Notes: generated from the sequence alone by a model not told the origin. DNA of 43,409 nt from DASYHS01 sp035998295 (GCF_035998295.1 NZ_DASYHS010000297.1:1-43409), one strand, 5' to 3'. Shown: positions 30,668-39,998, numbered from the stretch's first letter. Made by a program: numbers and translations.

Positions 30668-31744
30668 TCAGCCTTCGCCGGCCGCCAGCGCGTGCCGGAC
30701 CACCTTGCGCATCACGGTGGGCAGCGCATGCTCGCCGAGCCGGTCGACGGGCGCCCAGCACGCACCCGCCGGGGCCGACCCGTCCCGGCTGACGCCCGCG
30801 ACGACCGAAAGTTCGAGGTGGAAATGGGTGAATGTATGGCGGACGACGCCCGGCAGCGGGCGCCAGTCGGCACGGGCCGGCGCCTGCGACGCCGCCGCGG
30901 CCAGGGTCGGGGCGGGCCCTTCCGCCCAGGCGGTCGAGGGCACCTCCATCATGCCCCCGAGCAGCCCCTCCTCGGCCCGGCGGCGCAGCAGGACCGATCC
31001 CCCGGCGTCCAGCAGCCAGAAGGCGACGCCGCGGCGCGTCGGCTTGGCCGCCTTGGCCCGGCGGCGCGGCAACTCCTCGGCAATGCCGGCGCGCCGCGCG
31101 GCGCAGGCGTCCGCCCAGGGGCACAGGATGCAGCGCGGCCGGCGCGGCGTGCAGACCGACGAGCCGAGGTCCATCAGCGCCTGCGCGTAGTCGCCCGGGC
31201 GCCGGGACGGGGTCAGCGTGCCGGCGAGCGCGCGCAGCTTCGGCTTGACCCCCGGCAGCGGCTCCTCGACCGCGAACATGCGCGCGATCACGCGCTCGAT
31301 GTTGCCGTCGAGCACGGCGGCCGGCCGGTCGAAGGCGATCGCCGCGACCGCCGCGGCCGTGTAGTCGCCGATGCCAGGAAGTTGCCGCAATCCCTCCTCA
31401 TGGTCGGGGAACCGGCCGCCATGGTCGGCGGCGACCACGCGCGCGCACCGGTGCAGGTTCCTGGCCCGCGCGTAGTAGCCGAGGCCGGCCCAGGCGCGCA
31501 GGACGTCGTCGAGTTCGGCGGCGGCGAGCGCCTCGACCGTCGGCCAGCGTCCGACGAAGGAGGTGAAATAGGGTCCCACCGTCGCGACGGTGGTCTGCTG
31601 GAGCATGATCTCCGACAGCCATACGCGGTAGGGATCGGGGCGGTCGCCGGGTCCGGCGCGCCACGGCAGGACGCGCCGGTGGCGGTCGTACCAGTCCAGC
31701 ATGCGGCCGGCCAGCCCGGCCGGGTTTTGAGTCTCGATGGGCAT
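30668..31744 (-). CDS. mutY: A/G-specific adenine DNA glycosylase
   Basis: A 358-residue repair enzyme that removes adenine mispaired with 8-oxoguanine. Catalytic Glu45 is in SEIMLQQTTVATV, the helix-hairpin-helix is LPGIGDYTAAAVAAIAFDRP and the catalytic Asp146 is in AVLDGN. The iron-sulphur cysteines are C198, C205, C208 and C214 (C-x6-C-x2-C-x5-C). A NUDIX-like C-terminal domain recognises 8-oxoG. The ATG at 31744 gives the usual N-terminus (about 15 residues before LDWYD) but lacks a clear ribosome-binding site; an ATG at 31804 would leave only 17 bases to the divergent gene. It is divergent from the DUF721 gene. Confidence 0.95.
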   Translation of the reverse strand: MPIETQNPAGLAGRMLDWYDRHRRVLPWRAGPGDRPDPYRVWLSEIMLQQTTVATVGPYFTSFVGRWPTVEALAAAELDDVLRAWAGLGYYARARNLHRCARVVAADHGGRFPDHEEGLRQLPGIGDYTAAAVAAIAFDRPAAVLDGNIERVIARMFAVEEPLPGVKPKLRALAGTLTPSRRPGDYAQALMDLGSSVCTPRRPRCILCPWADACAARRAGIAEELPRRRAKAAKPTRRGVAFWLLDAGGSVLLRRRAEEGLLGGMMEVPSTAWAEGPAPTLAAAASQAPARADWRPLPGVVRHTFTHFHLELSVVAGVSRDGSAPAGACWAPVDRLGEHALPTVMRKVVRHALAAGEG

Positions 31745-31821
31745 GGCGTGTTGTTGCAGATGATGCGGTGCATTAACAATGGGGTCCGTGCCCACCGAAT
31801 GCATTCCCGGGAGTCCAGGCC

Positions 31822-32286
31822 ATGACCGGTCCTCGTCCGCTCGCCCGCCTGCTCCCGAAGCTCACCGGGAAGGCGCTCGGCCGCCACGGCCAGGCCTACG
31901 GCACGCTGCTGATGGAGTGGAGCGCCGTGGTCGGGCCGGAGCTCGGCGCGCGCAGCACGCCGGTGAAGCTGTCGTTCCCGGCGGGCCGGCGCGACGGGGC
32001 GACGCTGACGCTGCGCACCCATGGCGGCGCGGCGCTGGAGTTCCAGCACGCGGAACCCCAGGTCCTGGAGCGGATCAACGGCTTCTTCGGGTTCGCCGCC
32101 GTCGCTCGCATCCGCCTGGTGCAGGCGCCGCCCCGGCAGGCCGAACGCCGCGCCCCGCCGAAGCGGCGGCTCACCGAGGCGGACGAGGCCCGCATCCGGG
32201 CCACCGTCGAGGGGATCGAGGACGAGGAGCTGAGGGAGGCGATGCTCGCGCTGGGCCGGGCGATGGCCGCCAGGGGACGGGAGTGA
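31822..32286 (+). CDS. DUF721/DciA-like protein
   Basis: A 154-residue cytoplasmic protein. The DUF721 domain occupies about residues 8-100: LPKLTGKALGRHGQAYGTLL, EWSAVVGPELGARSTPVKLS, and GGAALEFQHAEPQVLERING. A basic linker (RQAERRAPPKRR) and a helical tail follow. DciA proteins help load the replicative helicase DnaB in bacteria that lack DnaC, and DUF721 defines that family. Alphaproteobacterial members are divergent, so the loader role here is inferred. It is followed by the thioredoxin-fold gene and smc, a common order. Confidence 0.83.
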   Translation: MTGPRPLARLLPKLTGKALGRHGQAYGTLLMEWSAVVGPELGARSTPVKLSFPAGRRDGATLTLRTHGGAALEFQHAEPQVLERINGFFGFAAVARIRLVQAPPRQAERRAPPKRRLTEADEARIRATVEGIEDEELREAMLALGRAMAARGRE

Positions 32287-32321
32287 TCCCCGCGACCTTG
32301 CCCCGGCGGGGTAATGCCTTT

Positions 32322-32333
32322 ATGTTACAACAT
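32322..32333 (+). promoter_or_regulatory. Inverted repeat upstream of the DsbA-like gene
   Basis: ATGTT-AC-AACAT is a perfect 5-bp-arm repeat, 20 bases before the GTG start. Just before it, TTGCCCC-GGC-GGGGTAA (32298-32314) can pair and may end the DUF721 transcript. Functions are inferred from position. Confidence 0.35.
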
Positions 32334-32353
32334 CTTGTGCGCAGGAGGAACCA

Positions 32354-33172
32354 GTGCGCCGCTACATGATGGGTTTGGCCGTAGGTACCGTGATCGTAGG
32401 CGGGGTGGGCGCGACGCTGCTCAACGCGACCCCGTCGAAACCGGAGCCGGAAGTGATGGCCGCGCCGGCGGCCCAGGTGCCGCTCCAGACGCCGGTGCCA
32501 GCCCAGACGGCCCAGGCACCGGTCCAGGCGCCGGCCCCGGCACCGGTCTCGGCCGGCGACGCCGCCCCGGCGACCGCTGCCGCGACCACTTCCGTGGCGC
32601 AGGCGACCGCGCCGGCGGCCGAGGCTCCGCGCACGACCGCGGACATGCTGGCCGACAGGGTGCTCGGCGATCCCGCGGCGCCGGTCACGATCTTCGACTA
32701 CTCGTCGCTGACCTGCCCGCACTGCGCCGCCTTCCACACCCAGACGCTGGCCGAGCTGAAGAAGCGCTACATCGACACCGGCAAGGTCAAGCTCGTCTAC
32801 CGGGACTTCCCCTTCGATCCCGCCGCACTTCAGGCCGCGATGATCGCCCGCTGCTCGCCGCCGGAGCGCTACTACGGCTTCCTCGACGTGCTGTTCCGCA
32901 GCCAGGAGACCTGGAGCCGGAGCGCCGACCCGGCGAAGGCGCTGGGGCAGACCGCGCGGCTGGCCGGCGTCGGCGAGGACGAGTTCGCGGCCTGCCTCGC
33001 CAACGAGGAGCTCAGCAACGGCATCCTGCAGATGCGCCTCGACGCCCAGAACAAGTATGACATCCGCAGCACGCCGAGCTTCGTGATCGTCGCCGGCGAC
33101 GAGCAGGAGATCATCGCCGGCAACCAGCCCATCGACGTCTTCGCGGACGTGCTCGACGGGCTGGCGGACTGA
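32354..33172 (+). CDS. Membrane-anchored DsbA-like thioredoxin-fold protein
   Basis: A 272-residue protein. Residues 5-24 form an uncleaved membrane anchor (MMGLAVGTVIVGGVGATLL), followed by a 70-residue Ala/Pro/Gln/Thr linker. The periplasmic thioredoxin domain has the active site SLTCPHCAAFH (C121, C124), YRDFPFDPAALQAAMIARC, and the cis-proline STPSFVIVAG near 240. It is of the DsbA/DSBA_2 type found in alphaproteobacteria, where it makes or shuffles disulphides in exported proteins. AGGAGG lies five bases before the GTG. The gene ends 17 bases before smc. Confidence 0.9.
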   Translation: MRRYMMGLAVGTVIVGGVGATLLNATPSKPEPEVMAAPAAQVPLQTPVPAQTAQAPVQAPAPAPVSAGDAAPATAAATTSVAQATAPAAEAPRTTADMLADRVLGDPAAPVTIFDYSSLTCPHCAAFHTQTLAELKKRYIDTGKVKLVYRDFPFDPAALQAAMIARCSPPERYYGFLDVLFRSQETWSRSADPAKALGQTARLAGVGEDEFAACLANEELSNGILQMRLDAQNKYDIRSTPSFVIVAGDEQEIIAGNQPIDVFADVLDGLAD

Positions 33173-33189
33173 GCGGGACCCGGGTTTCC

Positions 33190-36100
33190 GTGCAGTTCGT
33201 CAAGCTGCGCCTGTCGGGGTTCAAGTCCTTCGTCGATCCGACCGAGCTCGTGATCGAGCCGGGCATGACGGGGATCGTGGGCCCCAACGGCTGCGGCAAG
33301 TCCAACCTCGTCGAAGCGCTGCGCTGGGTCATGGGCGAGACCTCGGCCAAGCGGATGCGCGGCGGCGACATGGACGACGTCATCTTCGGCGGCACCGACC
33401 GCCGGGCGGCGCGCAACGTCGCCGAGGTGGCGCTCGTCCTCGACAACACCCGGCGGACCGCCCCGGCCGGCTTCAACGAGCACGACGAGCTGGAGGTCCT
33501 GCGGCGGATCGAGCGGGGCTCGGGCTCCGACTACCGCATCAACGGCAAGTCGGTGCGCGCCCGCGACGTCCAACTCCTGTTCGCCGACAACGCGTCCGGC
33601 GCGAACTCCCCGGCGCTGGTCAGCCAGGGCCGGATCGGCACGCTGATCAACGCCAAGCCGACCGAGCGCCGCCTGCTGCTGGAGGAGGCGGCAGGCATCA
33701 CCGGCCTGCATTCGCGCCGCCACGAGGCCGAGCTGCGCCTCAAGGCCGCCGAGGCCAATCTCGGCCGGCTCGACGACGTCATCGTCACCATGGAGGCCCA
33801 GCTCGCCACCTTGAAGAAGCAGGCCCGGCAGGCGAGCCGGTACCGCGCCCTGTCCGAGCATGTCCGGCGCGCCGAGGCGGTGCTGCTGCACCTGCGCTGG
33901 ACCGCGGCCGAGGCGGCGCTGCGCGCGGCCCTGGCCGGCTTCGAGGCGGCCGAGGGGCGCGTGCGCGAGCTGATGGGAAGCGTCGCCCACGAGACCGGGC
34001 GCCGGGCCGAGGACGCGGCCGGCCTGCCCGGGCTGCGCCAGGCCGAGGCCGCGGCGGCCGCGGCGCTGCAGCGCCTGGTCCTGGCGCGCGAGCAGCTCGA
34101 CGCCGAGGAGAAGCGGATCGCCGAGGCCCAGGCCGCGAACCAGCGCCGCATCGCCCAGGTCGCGACCGACCTCGCGCGCGAACGCGCGCTGGCCGAGGAC
34201 GCGGCCGCGGCACTTGCCCGGCTGGCCGAGGAACGCGAGGCGCTGGTCGAGGCCCAGGGCGACGAGGCGATGCGGGAGGAGGCCGCCCGCGACGCCCAGG
34301 CCGAGATCCGCGAGACCGTCGACGCGCTGGACCGGGCGCTGACCCGCCTGACCGAGACGGCGGCGGCCGACGAGGCGCAGCGCGCCGCACTGCAGCGCCA
34401 GGCCGGCGAGATCGCCCGCCGGCTGGACACGGCCGAGCGGCGCCTCGCGGAGCTGCGGGACCAGCGCGTGGCGCTGGAGCGGGAGCTGGGCGCCGAGGCC
34501 AGCCTGGACGAGGCCGAGGCTGCCGTCTTCGCGGCGGAGGAGGCGCTGGAGCAGGCGCGCGAGCAGGCCGAGGCGGCGGAGGCGGCCAAGGCGGCGGCCG
34601 ACGCCGCGGTCGGCCGGGCGCGCGAGGCCCAGCAGCAGGCCCGGGCCGTGGGCGCGAAGCTCCAGGCCGAGGCGGCGGCCCTGGCCGAGCTGCTGGGTGC
34701 CGGGGCCGGCGACGGCTTCCGCCCGCTGATCGACGAGGTCGACGCACGGCCGGGATACGAGGGCGCGCTCGCCGCCGCCTTCGGGGAGGACCTGGCGGCG
34801 CCGCTGGACGAGGCGGCGCCGGTGCATTGGCGCGCGCTGCCCCCCTTCCCCGCACCGCCGCCCCTGCCCGCCGGGGCCGAGCCGCTTTCGGCGCAGGTCG
34901 AGGGGCCGCCGGCGCTCGCGCGCGGGCTGGCGCTGGTCGGCGTCGTCGCCGGCGCGCAGGAGGCGCACGGCCTGATGGCCGCCCTCGCCCCGGGCCAGGT
35001 GCTGGTGACGCGCGACGGCGGCTGCTGGCGCTGGGACGGGCTGTCGGTCGCGGCCGGCACGCCGACCGCGGCGGCGATACGCCTGAAGCAGAAGAACCGC
35101 TTGGCCGAGCTGCGCCGGGAGCTGGAGGACGCCGAGGAGCGCCTGGCCGTGACGGACGGGGCGCTGGAGGAGGCCCGGCGGGCCGCCGAGGACGCCGGCG
35201 CGCGCGACCGCGAGGCGCGCGACGGCGTGCGCGCCGCCTTCGCAGCGGCCGGCCGGGCGCGCGACGCCCATGCCAGGCTCGCCCAGGCCTCCGCGGCGGC
35301 CCGCTCCAGGATCGAAGCGCTCGACGAGGCGGCCGGGCGGCTCGAGGCCGACCGCCGGGACGCGCTGGGCCAGGCGGCCCAGGCCCGCGAGGCGCTGGCC
35401 GGGCTGGCCGAGGCCGGCGAGGCGCGCGGCAGGATCGCGGAGATGCGCGCCGAGCTGGCCGAACGGCGGACCCGCCAGGCCGAGATCCAGAACGCCCTCG
35501 ACCGGCTGCTGCGCGACGCCCAGGGCCGGCGCCAGCGGCTGGCCGCGATCGCCGCCGAGGAGCGCTCATGGACGTCGCGTTCGGCCGGGGCCGACGAGCG
35601 GCTGGCCGAGCTGATGGAGCGGTCGGAGACGGCGCGGACCGAGCTGGAGGAGCTGGCCGGGCGCCCGATCGAGATCGCGCACGAGCGCGCGGCGCTCCAG
35701 GAGCGGATCGCCGAGGCCGAGCGCGCGCGCAAGCGGGCCGGCGAGACGCTGGCCGCGGCCGAGCGGCAGCTCGCCGAGACGGAGCGCCGCCTGAAGCAGG
35801 CCGAGGGCGAGCTTTCGGGCGCGCGGGAGGAGCGCGTGCGCGCCGAAGGCGCCGTGGCCGCCACGCGCCAGATGCAGGGCACGCTGCGCGAGCGCATCCT
35901 GGAGAAGCTGGACTGCGAGCCCGCGCGCGTCGCGGAGGTCGCCGGCCTGGGCGAGGGCGACGACCTGCCCGAGCTCGCCTCGGTCGAGCAGCGGCTGGAG
36001 AAGCTGGTGCGCGAGCGCGAGGGCATGGGCCCGGTCAACCTGCTCGCCGAGGCGGAAGCGAACGAGCTGGAGCAGCAGATCGCGGGAATGCAGGCCGAGC

Positions 36101-36651
36101 GCGCCGACCTGGTCTCGGCGATCGGGCGGCTGCGCCAGGGCATATCGAGCCTCAACAAGGAGGCGCGCGAACGCCTGCTCGCCGCCTTCGTGGCCGTCGA
36201 CGGGCATTTCCAGGAGATGTTCGTGCGCCTGTTCGGCGGCGGCCGGGCGCAGCTCAAGCTGACCGAGGCGGAGGACCCGCTGGACGCCGGGCTGGAGATC
36301 TACGCGAGCCCTCCGGGCAAGAAGCTCCAGGTGCTGTCGCTGCTGTCGGGAGGCGAGCAGGCGCTGACCGCGCTGTCGCTGCTGTTCGCGGTGTTCCTGA
36401 GCAACCCGGCGCCGGTCTGCGTGCTCGACGAGGTCGACGCGCCGCTCGACGAGGCGAATGTCGACCGGTTCTGCACCATGGTCGAGGAGATGGCGCGGCG
36501 CGGCGACACGCGGTTCCTGCTGATCACGCATCACCGCCTGACCATGGCGCGCATGGACCGGCTGTTCGGCGTCACCATGGGCGAGCGCGGCATCAGCCAG
36601 CTCGTCTCCGTCGACCTGACCGCCGCCGAGGAGCTGCGCGGCGCCGCGTGA
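33190..36651 (+). CDS. smc: Chromosome segregation ATPase SMC
   Basis: A 1153-residue SMC protein, the core of the condensin-like complex with ScpA and ScpB. The N-terminal head has the Walker A GPNGCGKS at residues 31-38. Coiled coils run from about 165 to 500 and 640 to 990, with a short hinge at about 505-637 (DGFRPLIDEVDARPGYEGAL and a proline-rich PPFPAPPPLPAG). The C-terminal head carries the signature LLSGGEQALTALSL near 1052 and Walker B VCVLDEVDAPLDEANV near 1077. The GTG start has only a weak leader but fits the conserved FVKLRLSGFKSFVDPTEL opening. No scpA or scpB is in the window. Confidence 0.97.
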   Translation: MQFVKLRLSGFKSFVDPTELVIEPGMTGIVGPNGCGKSNLVEALRWVMGETSAKRMRGGDMDDVIFGGTDRRAARNVAEVALVLDNTRRTAPAGFNEHDELEVLRRIERGSGSDYRINGKSVRARDVQLLFADNASGANSPALVSQGRIGTLINAKPTERRLLLEEAAGITGLHSRRHEAELRLKAAEANLGRLDDVIVTMEAQLATLKKQARQASRYRALSEHVRRAEAVLLHLRWTAAEAALRAALAGFEAAEGRVRELMGSVAHETGRRAEDAAGLPGLRQAEAAAAAALQRLVLAREQLDAEEKRIAEAQAANQRRIAQVATDLARERALAEDAAAALARLAEEREALVEAQGDEAMREEAARDAQAEIRETVDALDRALTRLTETAAADEAQRAALQRQAGEIARRLDTAERRLAELRDQRVALERELGAEASLDEAEAAVFAAEEALEQAREQAEAAEAAKAAADAAVGRAREAQQQARAVGAKLQAEAAALAELLGAGAGDGFRPLIDEVDARPGYEGALAAAFGEDLAAPLDEAAPVHWRALPPFPAPPPLPAGAEPLSAQVEGPPALARGLALVGVVAGAQEAHGLMAALAPGQVLVTRDGGCWRWDGLSVAAGTPTAAAIRLKQKNRLAELRRELEDAEERLAVTDGALEEARRAAEDAGARDREARDGVRAAFAAAGRARDAHARLAQASAAARSRIEALDEAAGRLEADRRDALGQAAQAREALAGLAEAGEARGRIAEMRAELAERRTRQAEIQNALDRLLRDAQGRRQRLAAIAAEERSWTSRSAGADERLAELMERSETARTELEELAGRPIEIAHERAALQERIAEAERARKRAGETLAAAERQLAETERRLKQAEGELSGAREERVRAEGAVAATRQMQGTLRERILEKLDCEPARVAEVAGLGEGDDLPELASVEQRLEKLVREREGMGPVNLLAEAEANELEQQIAGMQAERADLVSAIGRLRQGISSLNKEARERLLAAFVAVDGHFQEMFVRLFGGGRAQLKLTEAEDPLDAGLEIYASPPGKKLQVLSLLSGGEQALTALSLLFAVFLSNPAPVCVLDEVDAPLDEANVDRFCTMVEEMARRGDTRFLLITHHRLTMARMDRLFGVTMGERGISQLVSVDLTAAEELRGAA

Positions 36652-36668
36652 CCCCTGCCGCCCGGGCG

Positions 36669-36848
36669 CTATTCGTCCCGGCGCCGGCGCGTGACTTCGC
36701 TGCGGCGGTCGACGAAGGCACGGAACAGCGCCGGATCATCGAGGATGCGGCGCGCGCGTTCGGCCTTCTGCGGGTCGGCGTGGTTGGAAAGCTGGCGCAG
36801 CGTGTTGGCCGCGATTCGGAACTCGACTGCGAGATTGCGCGTCATCAT
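36669..36848 (-). CDS. Small hypothetical protein
   Basis: A 59-residue basic protein, MMTRNLAVEFRIAANTL to the tail VTRRRRDE, predicted to be mostly helical. GAGAGG lies four bases before the first of two adjacent ATGs. It is convergent with smc (17 bases between the stops). I recognise no family. The Arg-rich end and short helices would suit nucleic-acid or protein binding, but nothing in the sequence proves this. Confidence 0.5.
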   Translation of the reverse strand: MMTRNLAVEFRIAANTLRQLSNHADPQKAERARRILDDPALFRAFVDRRSEVTRRRRDE

Positions 36849-36887
36849 CGCACCTCTCAACGTTCAAAACAGGGTTTCGAAACGCCG

Positions 36888-36916
36888 GGCGGACGATGAC
36901 TGAACCATCGTCCGCC
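36888..36916 (-). terminator. Hairpin downstream of the sensor kinase gene
   Basis: GGCGGACGATG/CATCGTCCGCC is a perfect 11-bp stem with a 7-base loop, 40 bases before the small gene's start and about 200 bases after the kinase stop. It may end the kinase transcript or shield the small gene's leader. No T-run follows. Apart from this, 36849-37119 shows only a degenerate relative of the intergenic repeat near 37080. Confidence 0.4.
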
Positions 36917-37119
36917 TAGCTGGACGGACTGTCGTCGCTCACGAAAAGCTCCGGTTGGAGTGCCCTCGGACGGAACGCGGGTTCCGCCGTCGGTGCACGG
37001 ATCATCGAAACATAGGGCGGCCGGGCCGCGAGGGCAAGTCTAGATCGCATTTTACGGATGCGAACGCGAAAACCTCCTCTCCCGCACCCACAGGCCCTCA
37101 CCTGCCCGCCGCGGGGACC

Positions 37120-38634
37120 TCAGCCGTACCTGAACAGGATCTCGAACAGCCGCGACTGGAGTTCGTCGGCGCGCAGGGGAAGAAAAAGATAGGGATGGCC
37201 GGAAAGCCGCAGCTCGCGCAGGCGCAGCGGCTCCGGCGTGGAGCACAGGATGCCGCCCCGGGCCTGCTCGCCCGACAGGCGCAGCAGGCGTGCGAGCCGC
37301 AGCACCCCGTCCGCCGAGCCGCCATGGACGAGCCCGCACAGCACGAGGTCCGGGCGCCACGAACCGCCCGAGATCACCGCCGCCGCCGCCTCCTCGTCGG
37401 CGCACCATTCGACCGAACCGGCAAGCGCCTCGATCGGCTCGCGCGGCATCGCCTCGTCGCCGGGCAGCACCAGGACCCTCAGCCCCTCGCCGTTGCGCAC
37501 GGGGCCGACGAAGCGCGTCGGCGACGGGCACAGCGCCGTCGTCAGGGCGAAGACGCTGCCCCTTCCGACCCGGGTGTCCAGCGACAGCCGGTGGCCCAGC
37601 AGCGCCGACATGCCCTCCACCACCGTCAGGCCGAGGCCAAGGCCGCCGGGATGCTGATGCAGGCTCCGGGCGCTGCGGTAGAAGGGCTCGGTCAGGCGGG
37701 CGCGCTCCTCGTGGTCGATGCCGCGGCCGGTGTCGTGCACCTCGATGCTCAGCTCCTCCCCCCGCCGCCGGCAGCCGACCAGCACCCGGCCGTGCTCGGT
37801 GTAGCGCACGGCGTTGAAGACCAGGTTGCGCAGCATGCGCTCGAACATCTGCTGGTCGGTCCGGATCACGGACGAGCAGGGCACCACGGAGAAGCCGAGC
37901 CCCTTCGAGGCCGCGATCGGCGCGAATTCGAGCGCGAGGCGCGTCAGCACCGGGTTCACCGCGACGTCGCCGATGACCGGCGCGAAGGCGGGGTCCGGGA
38001 CCCCGGAGCCGAGGCGCTCGAAGTCGACCTGGTTGTCGACGCTGACCTTCATCGCATGGACCGCGTTGCCGATCGCCTGCAGCATGCGCAGCTCGGAGGA
38101 ATCCTCGACCCGCCGGGCAAGCCCCGTCACCAGGAACAGGATCGCGCTCAGCGGCTGGCGCAGGTCGTGGTCGGCCGTCGCCACGGCGCGCCGCTGGGCC
38201 TGCATGGAGCGCTCCAGCTCCTTGCGCCGGCGGTGCTGGCCGTCGATGTCGGTGCAGGTCCCGACCCAGGCCCGCTCCCCCTCCGGCTGCGGCGGCGTGC
38301 CGCGCACCAGGAACCACCGCGCGCCGCCCTCGACCGGCAGGCGAAGCTCCATGGCGAAGGGCTCGCCGAAGCGCTTTGCGGTCAGCCACGCCTCTTCCAG
38401 GAGCCGCGCGTCCTCGGGCAGGACGAGGTCGAGCAGCCGCTCGCCCGTGGGGTCGCGGCCGAAATGATCGCGCATGCGCCGGTTGGCGTAGCGCAGGACG
38501 CCGTCCTGGTCCGCCGTCCAGACATGGTCGGACAGCCGGTCGAGCAGCGGCATCTCGTCCCGGCACCACGACGCGTCGTGCCCGGCTTCCTGCCGAAAAG
38601 GCCCGGCCGCATCCGCGGCCCGTTCGCTTTCCAT
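37120..38634 (-). CDS. PAS sensor histidine kinase with a degenerate C-terminal receiver
   Basis: A 504-residue soluble kinase with no membrane helix. A PAS domain spans about residues 30-135 (VWTADQDGVLRYANRRMRDH and WVGTCTDI), and HisKA follows with ATADHDLRQPLSAILFLV (phospho-His). HATPase_c has the N box RNLVFNAVRYTEHG, the G1 box HDTGRGI and the G2 block GGLGLGLTVVEG. The final 120 residues have a receiver-like layout, but the phosphoacceptor position in RPDLVLCGLVHG holds glycine instead of aspartate, so it should not be phosphorylated. The gene starts three bases after the stop of the NarL-type regulator, so they form a pair. Input signal unknown. Confidence 0.9.
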   Translation of the reverse strand: MESERAADAAGPFRQEAGHDASWCRDEMPLLDRLSDHVWTADQDGVLRYANRRMRDHFGRDPTGERLLDLVLPEDARLLEEAWLTAKRFGEPFAMELRLPVEGGARWFLVRGTPPQPEGERAWVGTCTDIDGQHRRRKELERSMQAQRRAVATADHDLRQPLSAILFLVTGLARRVEDSSELRMLQAIGNAVHAMKVSVDNQVDFERLGSGVPDPAFAPVIGDVAVNPVLTRLALEFAPIAASKGLGFSVVPCSSVIRTDQQMFERMLRNLVFNAVRYTEHGRVLVGCRRRGEELSIEVHDTGRGIDHEERARLTEPFYRSARSLHQHPGGLGLGLTVVEGMSALLGHRLSLDTRVGRGSVFALTTALCPSPTRFVGPVRNGEGLRVLVLPGDEAMPREPIEALAGSVEWCADEEAAAAVISGGSWRPDLVLCGLVHGGSADGVLRLARLLRLSGEQARGGILCSTPEPLRLRELRLSGHPYLFLPLRADELQSRLFEILFRYG

Positions 38635-38637
38635 CGG

Positions 38638-39315
38638 TCAGCCCACCCGTTTCGTCGAGCGCGCGGCCTGCTGCGCCCCGTCGTCGAGGAGGTGACGGTT
38701 GCGGGCCGCCCAAAGCGCCGCCTGCGTCCGGTTGCGGACCTTCAGCTTGCGGAAGATCGCATGCACCTGGACCTTGACGCCGGCTTCATCCTGGCCGGTC
38801 AGCAGCGCGATCCGGTGATTGCTGCACCCGGCCCGCAGATGCTCCAGGACCGCCCGCTCCATCGGCCCCAGCGCCGGCCCTTCGGACGCGCGCGCGCCGC
38901 CGGCGGGGACTTCCTGCGGCGCCGTCCGGCCGGCATGCCCGGGAAACACCTTCTCGCCCATCGCCACCAGGGCGATCGCGCGGCCGAGCGCCTCCGGCCC
39001 CTCGCGGGTCGCGAGCAGGCCGTCGACCCCGGCCCGCAGGGCGGCCAGCTCGGTCTCGGGATCGTCGTCCGACGTCAGGATCAGGATGCGCATGTTGCGC
39101 GCACGGGCACGCCAGCGCCGTATCTGGTCGAAGCCGTTCTCCGCATCGTCGACGCCGATCAGCAGGAGGTCCGCGCCGAGCTGGGCCGCCCGCTCGGACG
39201 GCATGTCGCCGAGACGGGCGGCGCTGGCCACCACGTCGACATCCTCCCGGCCGAGGAGGTCCTTCAGGACGGTGCGCACCATGGTGTTGGGTTCGACGTG
39301 CAGCAGTCTTATCAT
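38638..39315 (-). CDS. NarL/FixJ-type regulator with a degenerate receiver
   Basis: A 225-residue regulator. The N-terminal receiver-like domain (MIRLLHVEPNTMVRTVLKDL) lacks key residues: the acidic pair is VEPN, the phosphoacceptor position in ADLLLIGVDDAENG is glycine, and the conserved lysine near LRAGVDGLLAT is replaced. The C-terminal LuxR-type HTH is intact: MERAVLEHLRAGCSNHRIAL and VKVQVHAIFRKLKVRNRTQA. It is therefore probably controlled without ordinary phosphorylation, or by contact with the kinase. The start is the ATG at 39315; its leader AAGGAAG is rather distant. It is the first gene of the pair with the downstream kinase. Confidence 0.88.
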   Translation of the reverse strand: MIRLLHVEPNTMVRTVLKDLLGREDVDVVASAARLGDMPSERAAQLGADLLLIGVDDAENGFDQIRRWRARARNMRILILTSDDDPETELAALRAGVDGLLATREGPEALGRAIALVAMGEKVFPGHAGRTAPQEVPAGGARASEGPALGPMERAVLEHLRAGCSNHRIALLTGQDEAGVKVQVHAIFRKLKVRNRTQAALWAARNRHLLDDGAQQAARSTKRVG

Positions 39316-39557
39316 TGCGGGTATTCGCTTCCTTTCGCTTGGCCGGGTTTGCGAGCATGCAGGGGACCGGCGCCGGCGGCAAAGGCGCTTCCGGAGAGGA
39401 TTCGGCACTTGCGGTGCAGTCCGCCCCGACGACCTGCCACGATCGGCGCGGACGCGTAACGACGAAGGCGCCGTTTGCCGGCCGGCGGAGGAACCCCGCG
39501 CCGCCGCCGCCGTTGACTCGAATCCCGGTCACCGGACCGGACATCGGAGGAACAGCC

Positions 39558-39998
39558 TTGCCCACGGGCCGACCGTCGATCCCCCGCCGCCTCGCGGCGC
39601 TCCTCGTGCCGCTGGCGCTCGGCGCCTGCGCCAACCCGCGTGCGGAAACGGCGCTCGCCGCGCGCGACCTGCTGGTCGGCATGCCGACCGAGACGCTGCT
39701 GTCCTGCGCGGGCGTCCCCGAACGCACCGCCACCGTCGACAACGTCGACTTCTTCACCTACGAGAGCAGCAGCACCGTCGCCTATCCCTATTCCGGCGCC
39801 GGCTTCGTCACGGCCCGCCGCTGGTATCCCGGCTGGGGCTACGGGCTGGCCGCCCCGGTCGGCGGGTACGACGTGTACAGCCAGGCCTGCGAGGCGACGT
39901 TCACGCTGCGCGACGGCCGGGTCGAGCGGGTCGTCTATTCCGGCCAGTCCTCCCAGTGCTACGCCATCGTCGCCAACTGCCTGGCGCCGGCCTCCTGA
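39558..39998 (+). CDS. Hypothetical lipoprotein
   Basis: A 146-residue protein. The signal ends LALGAC (lipidated Cys24), followed by ETALAARDLLVGMPTETLLS, CAGVPERTATVDNVDFFTYE and a Tyr/Gly-rich middle. Four further cysteines (in LLSCAGV, SQACEAT, SQCYAIV and ANCLAP) could pair. The GMPxxxLLxCAGxP pattern and a following short beta-rich region resemble small outer-membrane lipoproteins of the SmpA/OmlA type, but I would not name the family firmly. It starts at TTG, with GGAGG seven bases upstream. It is divergent from the regulator gene. Confidence 0.75.
   Translation: MPTGRPSIPRRLAALLVPLALGACANPRAETALAARDLLVGMPTETLLSCAGVPERTATVDNVDFFTYESSSTVAYPYSGAGFVTARRWYPGWGYGLAAPVGGYDVYSQACEATFTLRDGRVERVVYSGQSSQCYAIVANCLAPAS

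Noticed and set aside
33531..36257. Very long open frames antisense to smc and in other frames of it
   Set aside because: They are Ser/Ala/Arg-rich products of GC-rich codon bias opposite a clear SMC protein, with no domains and no ribosome-binding sites.
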